A stretch of 64,000 bases of DNA from Microbispora sp. H13382. Its GTDB lineage: Bacteria; Actinomycetota; Actinomycetes; Streptosporangiales; Streptosporangiaceae. Position numbers and translations under genes: made by a program. Positions 36,556 through 45,242 of this stretch are shown here, piece after piece. Within the stretch, counting starts at the first letter, position 1, and each line of letters opens with the position of its first letter. The DNA lies in assembly GCF_014161445.1 (NCBI RefSeq), contig NZ_JABBXA010000006.1, forward strand, positions 186,001 to 250,000. Direction: 5' to 3'. The notes under the pieces are model-generated. The model was not told where the DNA came from. It made no database searches and was given only the letters and a program-made list of their open reading frames with translations.

Positions 36556-36619
36556 ACTGAGGGCCTGGAGTACTGAGGGCCTGGAGTACTGAGGGCCTGG
36601 AGTACTGAGGGCCTGGAGT
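36556..36619. repeat. 16-bp tandem repeat, four copies
   Basis: Four perfect copies of ACTGAGGGCCTGGAGT lie between the convergent MerR gene and the mycothiol-type enzyme gene. No ORF uses the array. Confidence 0.9.
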
Positions 36620-36625
36620 GAGGAG

Positions 36626-37279
36626 TCACGTGACCTCGCCGCGGGCGCGTAGGGTCGCTACTCCGTCGCCTTCGAGCTCGTCCCAGTAGCCGGTGCGTCC
36701 GGTCATCGCCATGATCAGTGCCAGTGTGGGGCCGGCCACGAATGCGCCGGAGCCGGTCGTGAACGGACCATCGGTGGCGACGAGGCGCAGGCCTCGGATT
36801 CGGCCCTTGGCGAGGACGACCAGGTCGGAGCGCCGGTAGTAGTCGGCTACCCGGGTGAGCGTCTCGATCGGGTGGTCGCGCCGAATGCCCAATGGCCGGC
36901 GGATGTCCTCTCCGTGCACGATCGTCTCGCCCAGCATCGCCATCACGGGCAGGGGCGGCTTGGTCGTGCTGGTCACGATGCGGCGGAACCGGGCGAGCGT
37001 CTCGGCCGGGGTCGCGCCCAGTTGCTCGGCCAGTCGCATGGCCACCTGTTTGTCGAAGTCGAAGCGGCAGCGGATGACGCCGGTCATCCACCGCACCGGT
37101 GTGAGGCTCGCCCCTGAGGTGATGTGCGCCAGCACCTCGCGCACCGTCAGCCCGGTGCACAGGGACGGTGTGGTCCATTGCTCGCTGGTCAGATCCGCGA
37201 GGTCGGCCGCCAGGGCTGCCCGCTCGCTGTGGACCAGGGACCAGATATCGGTCTTGTGATGTCCTGTCGGCTCGGTCAT
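36626..37279 (-). CDS. maleylpyruvate isomerase family (mycothiol-dependent-type) protein
   Basis: A 217-residue DinB/MDMPI_N-type protein. Typical features are SLVHSERAALAADLADLTSEQW, LCTGLTVREVLAHI and EDIRRPLGI; the first metal His is in VREVLAHI and the later one in GETIVHGEDIRRP. Members often use mycothiol, the actinobacterial thiol. ATG 37279 is called; TTG 37285 would overlap the stop of the VOC gene (TTGA), so translational coupling is possible. It forms an operon with the VOC gene. Confidence 0.8.
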   Translation of the reverse strand: MTEPTGHHKTDIWSLVHSERAALAADLADLTSEQWTTPSLCTGLTVREVLAHITSGASLTPVRWMTGVIRCRFDFDKQVAMRLAEQLGATPAETLARFRRIVTSTTKPPLPVMAMLGETIVHGEDIRRPLGIRRDHPIETLTRVADYYRRSDLVVLAKGRIRGLRLVATDGPFTTGSGAFVAGPTLALIMAMTGRTGYWDELEGDGVATLRARGEVT

Positions 37280-37281
37280 GG

Positions 37282-37641
37282 TCAACGGCTCACCAGACCG
37301 ACATGGTTGCCGTCGGGGTCGGCGAACACCGCGATCCGTCCCAGGGGCGTTGGTCTCGGCTCCAAGACGGGGCTGCCGCCCAGGCTTTCCGCCCTCGCCC
37401 GTGCGGCCTCGGCGTCGTCGACCGTGAAGTAGACCACGATCCCGGTGTACGGGCTGCCGGGACCGGCCTGGCCGATGCCGCCTGCCGGACGGTCGTTGTC
37501 ACCACCGACGAGTGCGTAGGTCTCGTCGATCACGTTCACCGTCCAGCCGAACAGCTCCTGGTAGAAGCGTCGTGATCGCGAAGCGTCGGGAGTGGAGATG
37601 TCGAACCATCCGGGCGTGGGATGAGATCCGGTCGACGTCAT
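37282..37641 (-). CDS. VOC/glyoxalase family protein
   Basis: A 119-residue single-domain vicinal-oxygen-chelate protein: GWFDISTPDASRSRRFYQELFGW at the N-terminus and FADPDGNHVGLV at the C-terminus are the family marks. The metal ligand set is partial, as in many VOC proteins of unknown substrate. It is divergent from an ECF sigma factor gene and coupled to the mycothiol-type gene downstream. Confidence 0.85.
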   Translation of the reverse strand: MTSTGSHPTPGWFDISTPDASRSRRFYQELFGWTVNVIDETYALVGGDNDRPAGGIGQAGPGSPYTGIVVYFTVDDAEAARARAESLGGSPVLEPRPTPLGRIAVFADPDGNHVGLVSR

Positions 37642-37693
37642 GGCAGTCCTCCTTCACGAGGGCCGGTATGCCCCCTCACCTGGTAGGACTGCC
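37642..37693. promoter_or_regulatory. inverted repeat between VOC gene and ECF sigma gene
   Basis: GGCAGTCCT at 37642-37650 pairs exactly with AGGACTGCC at 37685-37693 over a 34-bp spacer. The left arm abuts the VOC start codon. It may be an operator or part of a divergent promoter. Confidence 0.4.
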
Positions 37694-37716
37694 GCCGTAG
37701 GGCACAATCGTCGCTC

Positions 37717-38772
37717 ATGCGGGAAAAATCTTCCGGGCTCCGGGCGGATCCGGCGGCGCAGCGCGTTCAGGACGCCGACTTGGCTCGGGCTCGCGCGGGG
37801 GATGATGCTGCTTTCGCCCGCCTGGTAGGACCGCTGCGCCAGGAGTTGCATGGGCATTGCTACCGCATGCTGGGCTCCGGTCACGACGCCGACGATGCCC
37901 TGCAGGATGCCCTGCTGCGCGCGTGGCGAGGGCTCGCGCGGTTCGAGGGACGTGGCTCGTTGCGTTCGTGGCTCTACACCGTGGCCACCCGTGCCTGCCT
38001 GGACCTGGCCGACTCCCGCGGCAAGCGGGCGTTGCCCGCCGACCTCGGCTCATCCAGCGAACGCGCCGTGCTCGACGCCGCCCCGCTGACCGAGGTCGCC
38101 TGGCTGGGCCCTTACCCCGATCAGGGCCTCGCCGACGGCCGGGCCGTCCCTGAGGCATGTTACGAGCAGCGTGAATCCGTCGAACTCGCCTTCGTCGCCG
38201 CCCTGCAGCACTTGCCGGGCAACCAGCGGGCCGCGCTGCTGCTGTTCGACGTTCTCGGGTTCTCCGCCGCCGAGATCGCCTCCATGATGGGTACCTCGAC
38301 CACGTCAGTGAACTCCGCCCTGGCGCGGGCCCGCAGGCTCGTGACAGAAAAGATCCCCTCCCTGAGTCAGCGGCAGGCGCTGCGGAAAATCGGCGACGCC
38401 AAGGTTCAGCGGCTCGTGGCCGCATTCGCGGCGGCGCTGGAACGTGGCGACATCGACGCCCTGGTGCCGCTGCTGACCGAGGACGTCACCTGGTCCATGC
38501 CGCCCCTGGCGACCTGGTACCAGGGGTTGGCGGCCGTCACCGACTTCGCCGTGCAGGTCCCCATGACCAGGTGCCCAAGCTGGCGGTCTCTTCCGACCAG
38601 CGCCAACGGCCAGGCCGCCGTGGCGTTCTACATCGGTGGCGACGCCATCGGACCGCACGCCGCCTGGTCGATCACCGTGCTCGCGTTCCGCGGCACGCGC
38701 ATCTGCCAGATCGTCTCGTTCCTTGGTCCCGAACACTTCCCGGCCTTCGCTCTGCCCGCCTCGCTGCCCTGA
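37717..38772 (+). CDS. ECF sigma factor with SnoaL-like C-terminal domain
   Basis: A 351-residue sigma factor. Sigma-2 (GHDADDALQDALLRAWRG, about 54-71) and sigma-4 (FSAAEIASMMGTSTTSVNSALARAR, about 185-212) are followed by a SnoaL/NTF2-like domain (about 225-345) in place of a separate anti-sigma. Such tails regulate the sigma factor itself in the ECF groups that include SigJ/SigG-type proteins. The adjacent divergent VOC and mycothiol-type genes are likely targets. Confidence 0.87.
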   Translation: MREKSSGLRADPAAQRVQDADLARARAGDDAAFARLVGPLRQELHGHCYRMLGSGHDADDALQDALLRAWRGLARFEGRGSLRSWLYTVATRACLDLADSRGKRALPADLGSSSERAVLDAAPLTEVAWLGPYPDQGLADGRAVPEACYEQRESVELAFVAALQHLPGNQRAALLLFDVLGFSAAEIASMMGTSTTSVNSALARARRLVTEKIPSLSQRQALRKIGDAKVQRLVAAFAAALERGDIDALVPLLTEDVTWSMPPLATWYQGLAAVTDFAVQVPMTRCPSWRSLPTSANGQAAVAFYIGGDAIGPHAAWSITVLAFRGTRICQIVSFLGPEHFPAFALPASLP

Positions 38773-38882
38773 TCCACGAAGCCGCAGGGCGTCGGCCGAG
38801 AATCGCAGTGGCCGCACACCGCCGCCTCTCCGCTCGTACGGGCTCCTGCACTTCTGCCGGTACGCCGCCACCTGCAGGCGGG

Positions 38883-40787
38883 TCAGGGGGAGCGGTACGC
38901 CTCGGCCTGGAGGTTGTAGAGCTCGGCGTAGAGGCCGTCGAGGGTGATCAGCTCCTCGTGGGTGCCGTGCTCGCGGACCTTGCCGTGGTCGAGCACGTAG
39001 ATGCGGTCGGCGTAGCGGACGCTGGCCAGGCGGTGGGTGATGAGCAGCACGGTCCGGCCGTCGGCGTGCTGCCGGATCCGCTCGAACAACGCGTGCTCCG
39101 CCCGGGCGTCGAGGGCGGCCGTGGGCTCGTCGCAGATCAGCAGGGGCGCGTCCCGGTAGAACCCGCGCGCCACCGCGATCCGCTGCCACTGCCCGCCCGA
39201 CAGTTCGTGACCGTTCTTGAACCTGCGGTCGAGCAGGGTGCGGTAGCCGTAGGGGAGCTCGGCGATGACCTGGTCGGCGCCGGCGACCTCGGCCGCACGG
39301 GCCACCTCGGCCTCGCCCTTGTCCATGCCCATCGTGATGTTGTGGCGGGCCGTCAGCGGCCACCGGGTGTGGTCCTGGGCGATGACCGCGATCCTGCGGC
39401 GCAGGCTGTCCGGGTCGATCTCGGACAGGTCGGCGTCGTCCCACCGGACGCGGCCGCCGTCCGGCTCGTACAGGCCGGCGAGGATCTTGGCGAGGGTGGT
39501 CTTGCCCGAGCCGTTCTCTCCGACGAGGGCCACGACCTCCCCGCGCTCGATGCGGACCGACACCCCGCGCAGGGCAGGCGCCGGTGCGGCGGGATAGGAG
39601 AAGGTGACGTCCTCGACCGTGATGCGGCCGAAGCCGTCGGGGGCCGTCCGGTCGCGTGCCGCCGGGATGCGGGCCTCGGCGTGCGCGATGAAGTCGAGGA
39701 AGTCGGTGAAGTAGAGACCCTCCTCGTAGAGCCGGTTCGTCGCGTACATGAAGCTCGACAGCGACGTCTGGCCGGACCGGATCGCCAGCACCGCGGTGCC
39801 GGCGACCGCGAGCGGCACCGCGCCCGCCGCGAGCAGCAGGCCGAGCGCGACGTAGACCGCGCCCTGCCCCAGGCCGCCGAGCGCCTCGCCGAGGACGCGG
39901 GCGACGGTCTGCCGCCGCGCGAGGTCGAGCATGACGCGCTGCTCGCCACGGGCGACCGTGTCGAACATCCGGAGCAGGAAGCCGCGCATGGTGAACGTGC
40001 GGACCTCGGCGGCGGTGTCCTTGTCCGCGAGCAGCTCCTCGATGATCCACTTGCGCCGTCTGGCCGGGACGAGCACGAGGGCGGTCGTGTAGCGCATCCT
40101 GGCCGCACGTACGGCCGCCCAGGCGTCGGGGACGACCGCGAGCAGGAGCAGGGGCAGCAGCACGGGGTGCAGCACGCCCAGCACGCCCGCCGCCGCCACG
40201 ATGCCGACCAGGCCCGACAGCGTGTCGATGGCCGTGCTCACGACCATCTCGGCCATCTGCATGCCGCGCATGCGCGCACGCTGCAGCGCGTCGTGGAACT
40301 CGGGGTCGTCGAAGCAGACGAGGTCGACCCGGCTGGTCAGCGTGTAGAGGCGCTCTTCCGTGATCCGGCTGACCTGGGGTTCGAGCCGTGACTGGGCCCA
40401 ACCGGCCCCCGCCTGCAGGGCCGTGCGCGCGGTGGCGGCCAGGCCCACGAGCAGCAGGCTGGGCAGCGCGGCCCGGACCCGATCCGGGGTGGGGCCCGCC
40501 TGGAACAGCGCGGTCAGCACGCCGGTGGTGGCGAGGAGGCCGAAGGCCGTGAAGACGCCGCCGAGTGCGCTGAGCGTGACCGTGGCCACGGTGTCGCGGG
40601 GGCTCGCCTCCCAGGCGATGCCCAGTGCCTGCCTGACCAGCCGGGGCAGCCGCCGCGCCACCGTGAGGAAGCCCAGCCCCGCCATCGTTCCGTAGTGCCG
40701 CGCCCACTGCGGGGACTCGACGTCCGCCATGTCCGGCAGGTCGTCCTCCGACAGGTGATCAGGTCCCCCCTGTTGTGTCACCGTCAT
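38883..40787 (-). CDS. ABC exporter, fused membrane and ATPase domains
   Basis: A 634-residue half-transporter. About six membrane helices (30-340) precede an ATPase domain with Walker A GENGSGKTT, signature LSGGQ, Walker B LLICDEPTAALD and the H-loop in LITHRLA. The substrate is unknown. ATG 40787 is preferred over an upstream in-frame start. It stands alone on this strand. Confidence 0.92.
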   Translation of the reverse strand: MTVTQQGGPDHLSEDDLPDMADVESPQWARHYGTMAGLGFLTVARRLPRLVRQALGIAWEASPRDTVATVTLSALGGVFTAFGLLATTGVLTALFQAGPTPDRVRAALPSLLLVGLAATARTALQAGAGWAQSRLEPQVSRITEERLYTLTSRVDLVCFDDPEFHDALQRARMRGMQMAEMVVSTAIDTLSGLVGIVAAAGVLGVLHPVLLPLLLLAVVPDAWAAVRAARMRYTTALVLVPARRRKWIIEELLADKDTAAEVRTFTMRGFLLRMFDTVARGEQRVMLDLARRQTVARVLGEALGGLGQGAVYVALGLLLAAGAVPLAVAGTAVLAIRSGQTSLSSFMYATNRLYEEGLYFTDFLDFIAHAEARIPAARDRTAPDGFGRITVEDVTFSYPAAPAPALRGVSVRIERGEVVALVGENGSGKTTLAKILAGLYEPDGGRVRWDDADLSEIDPDSLRRRIAVIAQDHTRWPLTARHNITMGMDKGEAEVARAAEVAGADQVIAELPYGYRTLLDRRFKNGHELSGGQWQRIAVARGFYRDAPLLICDEPTAALDARAEHALFERIRQHADGRTVLLITHRLASVRYADRIYVLDHGKVREHGTHEELITLDGLYAELYNLQAEAYRSP

Positions 40788-40942
40788 GCCTGCAGTGTGA
40801 GCGCGAGCGCCGACAATTTCCCGGGCGCGAGTGGCGGCCCTTCCTTTGACGCACGCCCCTAACACGGCGCCAGGGCCCGTATGCAGAGACGTTATCGGCA
40901 CAAACTTGACGACGTACCGGTGAAAGTGGGTTGATTGGGCCT

Positions 40943-40960
40943 GCTGACAACGTTGTCAGC
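40943..40960. promoter_or_regulatory. LacI-type operator upstream of the sugar ABC operon
   Basis: A perfect 18-bp palindrome, GCTGACAACGTTGTCAGC, 56 bp before the substrate-binding protein start. Its core GACAACGTTGTC recurs in front of the lacI-family gene at 47.5 kb, so both are probably bound by that repressor. Confidence 0.8.
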
Positions 40961-41016
40961 CATATGTGTCTTCGGGGGCCCGAAATCCTCCCGATCAGCC
41001 TGAAGGGAATGTTGCG

Positions 41017-42300
41017 ATGAGACGACGGTGGATGGCGGCCGTCGCGGTCTCTGTTGCAGGTCTGCTCACTCTTTCCGCCTGTGGTGGCGGTGACAAGCAG
41101 GAGAGCGGAGGCGGTCAGGCCGCGAAGAAGGTCGAGGTCTTCTCGTGGTGGACGGGTCCCGGTGAGGCCGACGGCCTCAAGGCGATGCGGGAGATCTTCG
41201 CCAAGCAGAACGCGAACTTCGAGTTCTTCGACGCCGCGGTGGCCGGCGGGTCGGGCGACCAGGCCCGCGCGCTGCTGTCCAGCAAGCTGCAGGCCAACCA
41301 GCCCCCGGACACCTTCCAGGGTCACGCCGGCGCCGAGCTCCAGGGCTACATCAAGAGCGGCAAGCTGGAGTCGGTGAACTTCCTGTACGACGAGCTGAAG
41401 CTGAAGGAGGTCTTCCCGCAGCAGCTCATCGACCAGATTTCGGTGCAGGGCCAGATCTACTCCGTACCGGTGAACATCCACCGGTCGAACGTTCTGTGGT
41501 TCAACCCCACGGTCCTCAAGGACGCCGGCATCGACGGCGCGCCGAAGACCGTCGAGGAGTTCGTCACCGACCTCGAGAAGGTCAAGAAGACCGGGAAGAT
41601 CCCGCTGTCGATCGGCTCGCAGTGGACCCTGGTGCACCTGCTCGAGTCCGTGCTGCTCGGCTCGCTCGGCACCGACGCCTACAACGCCCTGTGGACGGCC
41701 AACGCCGACTGGTCCAACGCGAACGTGACGAAGGCGCTGGAGAACTTCAAGACCATCCTGTCGTACGCGGGCAGCCCGCAGGACGACTGGCAGCCGGCGG
41801 CCAAGCAGGTCGCCGACGGCGAGGCGGCCTTCAACATCATGGGCGACTGGGCCTACGGCTACTTCCACAACCCGCCGGAGGGCGGCCTCGGCAAGGAGTC
41901 GCACAAGGACTTCGACTGGGCCGCGTCGCCGGGCACGGACGGCACGTTCATGTGGCTGTCGGACAGCTTCACGCTGCCGAAGGGCGCGCCCAACCGCGAC
42001 GGCGCGATCGCGTGGCTGAAGGTGGCCGCCAGCAAGGAGGGCCAGGACGCGTTCAACCCGCTGAAGGGCTCGATCCCGGCCCGCAAGGACGCCGACCAGT
42101 CCCTCTACAAGGACTACCTGTCCTGGAGCCTGGAGCAGTGGTCCGGCAGCAAGCTGGCCGGCTCGATCCAGCACGGCGTGGTCGCCAACGACGCGTGGCG
42201 CACCGCGATCACCGACGCGGTCGGCCTGTTCCAGCAGGACAAGGACGTCGCCAAGTTCCAGCAGGCGCTGGTCACGGCGGCCAAGAACAGCGGTCAGTGA
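41017..42300 (+). CDS. sugar ABC transporter substrate-binding lipoprotein
   Basis: A 427-residue CUT1-type solute-binding protein. The signal peptide ends in lipobox LSAC (Cys22), and the mature protein has the usual SBP_bac fold (VEVFSWWTGPGEADGLKAM at the start). ATG 41017 follows GAAGGGA; an earlier in-frame GTG is unlikely. It is the first gene of an importer operon with two permeases, under a LacI-type operator. The sugar is not predictable. Confidence 0.93.
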   Translation: MRRRWMAAVAVSVAGLLTLSACGGGDKQESGGGQAAKKVEVFSWWTGPGEADGLKAMREIFAKQNANFEFFDAAVAGGSGDQARALLSSKLQANQPPDTFQGHAGAELQGYIKSGKLESVNFLYDELKLKEVFPQQLIDQISVQGQIYSVPVNIHRSNVLWFNPTVLKDAGIDGAPKTVEEFVTDLEKVKKTGKIPLSIGSQWTLVHLLESVLLGSLGTDAYNALWTANADWSNANVTKALENFKTILSYAGSPQDDWQPAAKQVADGEAAFNIMGDWAYGYFHNPPEGGLGKESHKDFDWAASPGTDGTFMWLSDSFTLPKGAPNRDGAIAWLKVAASKEGQDAFNPLKGSIPARKDADQSLYKDYLSWSLEQWSGSKLAGSIQHGVVANDAWRTAITDAVGLFQQDKDVAKFQQALVTAAKNSGQ

Positions 42301-42312
42301 GCTGATCTCCTC

Positions 42313-42351
42313 GTACGGCCCACGCTGTGGACACAACGGCGTGGGCCGTAC
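42313..42351 (+). terminator. intra-operon hairpin after the binding-protein gene
   Basis: A perfect 13-bp stem (42313-42325 with 42339-42351) with a 13-nt loop lies between the substrate-binding protein and the first permease. It may partly terminate or stabilise the upstream message, giving more binding protein than permease. Confidence 0.65.
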
Positions 42352-42371
42352 TTGACTTCTGAGAGGTACAT

Positions 42372-43265
42372 GTGACGCGGGTGCGCAGATGGCTGCCCGG
42401 GCTGCTCCTGGTGTCGCCGTCGATCATCCTCATCGCGGTCTTCGTGTACGGCCTGCTGGGCTGGAACTTCAAGCTCGCCATGACCGACAAGCACGACGAG
42501 ATCGCGGAGATCCCCGGCAACTTCGTCGGGCTGGAGAACTTCACCGGCATCTGGAGCGAGGAGCGCTGGGGCCTGTCGGTCCGGCACTCGATCATCTTCA
42601 CCGTGGTCTTCGTCGTCGGCGCGCTCGTCCTCGGCTGGCTCCTGGCCTTCCTGATGGAGAAGGACATCCGGGCGGAGAGCGGCTTCCGCGCCGTCTACCT
42701 GTTCCCGATGGCCGTCTCCTTCATCGCCACCGGGGTGGTCTGGCGGTGGCTGATGAACAGCGCGACGGGTGAGCGGGCGGTCGGGCTCAACCGGCTCTTC
42801 CACTACCTCGGAGTCGACTTCCTCCAGTGGCAGTGGTTCCGCGACCCCGACTGGGGCATGGCCGCCATGGCGATCCCAGCGATCTGGCAGATGTCCGGAT
42901 ACATCATGGCGCTGTTCCTCGCCGGGTTCCGGGGTGTGCCCGAGGAACTGCGGGAGGCCGCCCGGGTGGACGGCTGCAGCGAGTGGGGCGTCTACCGGCA
43001 CGTGGTGCTGCCGATGCTGCGCCCGGTGACGCTGTCCGCGCTGATCATCCTCGGCCACATCTCGCTGAAGGTCTTCGACCTCGTCGTCGCGGTGTCGGGC
43101 AAGCAGATCATCACCGACGTGCCCGCGACGTTCATGTGGACGGCGGTTTACGACTCGCACGACCCGGCGAAGGGCGCGACGATCGCGTCCTACATCGTGC
43201 TGTCCGTCGTCGTCTTCGTCGTGCCCTACCTGATCTGGGACGCCCGTAAGGGGAAGCGTTCATGA
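42372..43265 (+). CDS. sugar ABC transporter permease (MalF-like)
   Basis: A 297-residue inner-membrane permease with six to seven helices and the EAA loop EELREAARVDGCSEWGVYRHVVLP (residues about 190-213), which docks the ATPase. Start GTG 42372. The stop overlaps the second permease start (ATGA). The operon has no ATPase gene, so a shared MsiK-type ATPase encoded elsewhere is likely. Confidence 0.92.
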   Translation: MTRVRRWLPGLLLVSPSIILIAVFVYGLLGWNFKLAMTDKHDEIAEIPGNFVGLENFTGIWSEERWGLSVRHSIIFTVVFVVGALVLGWLLAFLMEKDIRAESGFRAVYLFPMAVSFIATGVVWRWLMNSATGERAVGLNRLFHYLGVDFLQWQWFRDPDWGMAAMAIPAIWQMSGYIMALFLAGFRGVPEELREAARVDGCSEWGVYRHVVLPMLRPVTLSALIILGHISLKVFDLVVAVSGKQIITDVPATFMWTAVYDSHDPAKGATIASYIVLSVVVFVVPYLIWDARKGKRS

Positions 43266-44152
43266 CCGCGCACGTCGCCGAGAAGGCCCCGCGCACGGCG
43301 CCCGCCCCGGTCCGCGAGCGGGGCAGGACCGCCGCGTGGGTGCGGCTCGTCCTCCTGCTGCTGTTCGTCCTGGTCTTCCTGATCCCGGTCTACGTGCTGC
43401 TGGTCACGAGCTTCAAGCCGCTCAGCGAGGCCGACCCGGCGCAGGCGTGGAACCTGCCGAAGGTGTGGACGACCGAGGCGTGGAGCGTCGCCTGGGAGAA
43501 GCTCGAGCCCGGCATCGTCAACAGTTTCCTGCTCGCGATCCCCGGCTCGCTGATCTCCGCGGCGCTCGGGTCGCTGAACGGATACGTGCTGTCCAAGTGG
43601 CGCTTCCCCGGCGCGGACGTGCTGTTCACACTGTTCCTGTTCGGCATGTTCATCCCGTACCAGGGCGTGATGATCCCGCTGGTGCAGCTCATGGTGGACG
43701 TGGGCGACGCGCTCGGCGTGCAGTTGTACGGCGGCATCCCCGGCCTGGTCCTCGCCCACGTGGTGTACGGCATCCCGATCTGCACGCTGATCTTCCGCAA
43801 CTACTACGTCACGATCCCCGACGAGCTGATCGAGGCGTCCCGCGTGGACGGCGCGGGCATGCTGCGGACGCTCTGGTCGATCGTGCTGCCGGTCTCCGGC
43901 CCGGCGTTCGCCGTCGTGATCATCTGGCAGTTCACCTCGATGTGGAACGACTTCCTGTTCGCGGTCTTCCTCACCGGGCCGAGCTCGTGGCCGACCACGG
44001 TCATGCTCAACAACATCGCGGGCGCCGTGACGACGCCGTACAGCCAGCAGATGGCGGCGGCGATCCTGGCGTCCATCCCCACGATGGTCATCTACGTGCT
44101 GCTCGGCAGGTTCTTCATGCGCGGCCTCATGGCGGGCGCGCTCAAGGGCTGA
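43262..44152 (+). CDS. sugar ABC transporter permease (MalG-like)
   Basis: A 296-residue permease with six helices and EAA loop DELIEASRVDGAGMLRTLWSIVLP. ATG 43262 overlaps the previous stop by 4 nt. It ends the importer operon; the next gene is convergent and begins 3 bases after its stop. Confidence 0.92.
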   Translation: MTAHVAEKAPRTAPAPVRERGRTAAWVRLVLLLLFVLVFLIPVYVLLVTSFKPLSEADPAQAWNLPKVWTTEAWSVAWEKLEPGIVNSFLLAIPGSLISAALGSLNGYVLSKWRFPGADVLFTLFLFGMFIPYQGVMIPLVQLMVDVGDALGVQLYGGIPGLVLAHVVYGIPICTLIFRNYYVTIPDELIEASRVDGAGMLRTLWSIVLPVSGPAFAVVIIWQFTSMWNDFLFAVFLTGPSSWPTTVMLNNIAGAVTTPYSQQMAAAILASIPTMVIYVLLGRFFMRGLMAGALKG

Positions 44153-44155
44153 CTC

Positions 44156-45163
44156 TCAGGAGTCGAGCCGGCCGGCCACCAGCGCGTCCCCAAGGGGAGT
44201 GCGCCGGTAGAGCACCCGCCGCCCGACCCGGGCGCCGGCGACCAGCCCGGCCGCGCGCAGCGCGGCCAGGTGGCCGCCGGCCGTGCCGAGCGCCAGCCCG
44301 AGGCGGGCGGCGAGCTGCGTGGTGGTCGCCGGGGTCTCCAGCTCGGCCAGGACCCGGGCGCGGGACCTGCCGACCAGCCCGGCGAGCGCCGCCGCGCCGC
44401 CCGCCCGTGGGTGCGCCGCCGCCACCCCCCGCGCCGGATACACCAGTGCGTACGGCCACGCCTCGTCGAGGTAGGCGATCACCTTGCGGACGAAGAGGCT
44501 GGGCAGGAACAGCAGGCCGCGGCCGCCGAGCCGGTGCCGCTCGTCCCGGTCGCCGGAGGCCGCCACCTCGATGCGGGCCGGTGCGTCGGCCTCTTCCGGC
44601 CGCCAGCGGACCCGCGGGCCGAGGTCGCCGAGCGCCGCCGCCCAGCCGTACGTCGCCAGCCGCCCGGCCCGCTGGATCACGTCGCGCTCCAGGATCGCGT
44701 GGAAGCGCGGCCACTGCGGTGCGACCAGCTCCGTCCAGGTGCGCTCCAGCCCGTCGGCCAGGAACGCGACCACGTGGTCGTCCGCCAGGATCTCCATGAC
44801 GTCGGCGGGCGGGGGCGGCCGGCCGTCCAGCGACATAGCGATCTCGGTCCGCGCCCGCTCAAGGGGGGTGGCCCGCATCGCCGCGATCTCCTCGGCGAAG
44901 GAGACGTTGATCCCCGTGGGCGGCGGCGCGATGAAGTCGGCGATGTAGGCCCCCTGGCGGAACAGCGCGACCATCGCCCGCGCCCCCGGGCTGCCGGCCA
45001 GCAGCCGGGCGAACCGGGGGCGCGCCACCGCGGCCCAGGACGCGTGCGCCCCCGCCTCCAGCCGCCCCGACAGCATCCACATCGCGTGCATGGTCTCGTT
45101 GAGCGGGGAGATCGCGAAACGGCTGGCCGCGACGTCCTGCGGGCTCACCTCGATCCGGTACAA
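44156..45163 (-). CDS. ArsR-type winged-helix regulator with DUF5937-like N-terminal region
   Basis: A 335-residue regulator. Its N-terminus YRIEVSPQDVAASRFAISPLNET and large middle region match the DUF5937-like class, and the winged helix is C-terminal (TTTQLAARLGLALGTAGGHLAALRAAGLV). TTG 45163 is chosen because family members begin at the YRIEVS block and GGGTGG precedes it. It is divergent from an MFS transporter, with a short palindrome between, so it probably represses that transporter. Confidence 0.8.
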   Translation of the reverse strand: MYRIEVSPQDVAASRFAISPLNETMHAMWMLSGRLEAGAHASWAAVARPRFARLLAGSPGARAMVALFRQGAYIADFIAPPPTGINVSFAEEIAAMRATPLERARTEIAMSLDGRPPPPADVMEILADDHVVAFLADGLERTWTELVAPQWPRFHAILERDVIQRAGRLATYGWAAALGDLGPRVRWRPEEADAPARIEVAASGDRDERHRLGGRGLLFLPSLFVRKVIAYLDEAWPYALVYPARGVAAAHPRAGGAAALAGLVGRSRARVLAELETPATTTQLAARLGLALGTAGGHLAALRAAGLVAGARVGRRVLYRRTPLGDALVAGRLDS

Positions 45164-45180
45164 ACGCCCACCCTTCGGCA

Positions 45181-45191
45181 GTTTCCGAAAC
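45181..45191. promoter_or_regulatory. short palindrome between ArsR-type regulator and MFS gene
   Basis: GTTTCCGAAAC (11 bp, perfect arms of 4 around CCG) lies in the 79-bp divergent gap. It is a candidate operator for the adjacent regulator. The palindrome is short. Confidence 0.4.
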
Positions 45192-45242
45192 GTTAGCGCG
45201 GCCGGAGGCGGCGGGCCGAGCATGTGTGCCGGGAGGTGGGCC

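Noticed and set aside
36556-36619. CRISPR array
   Set aside because: The 16-bp units are directly adjacent, with no spacers and no cas genes. The same holds for the arrays at 11.4, 12.9, 55.4 and 58.9 kb.
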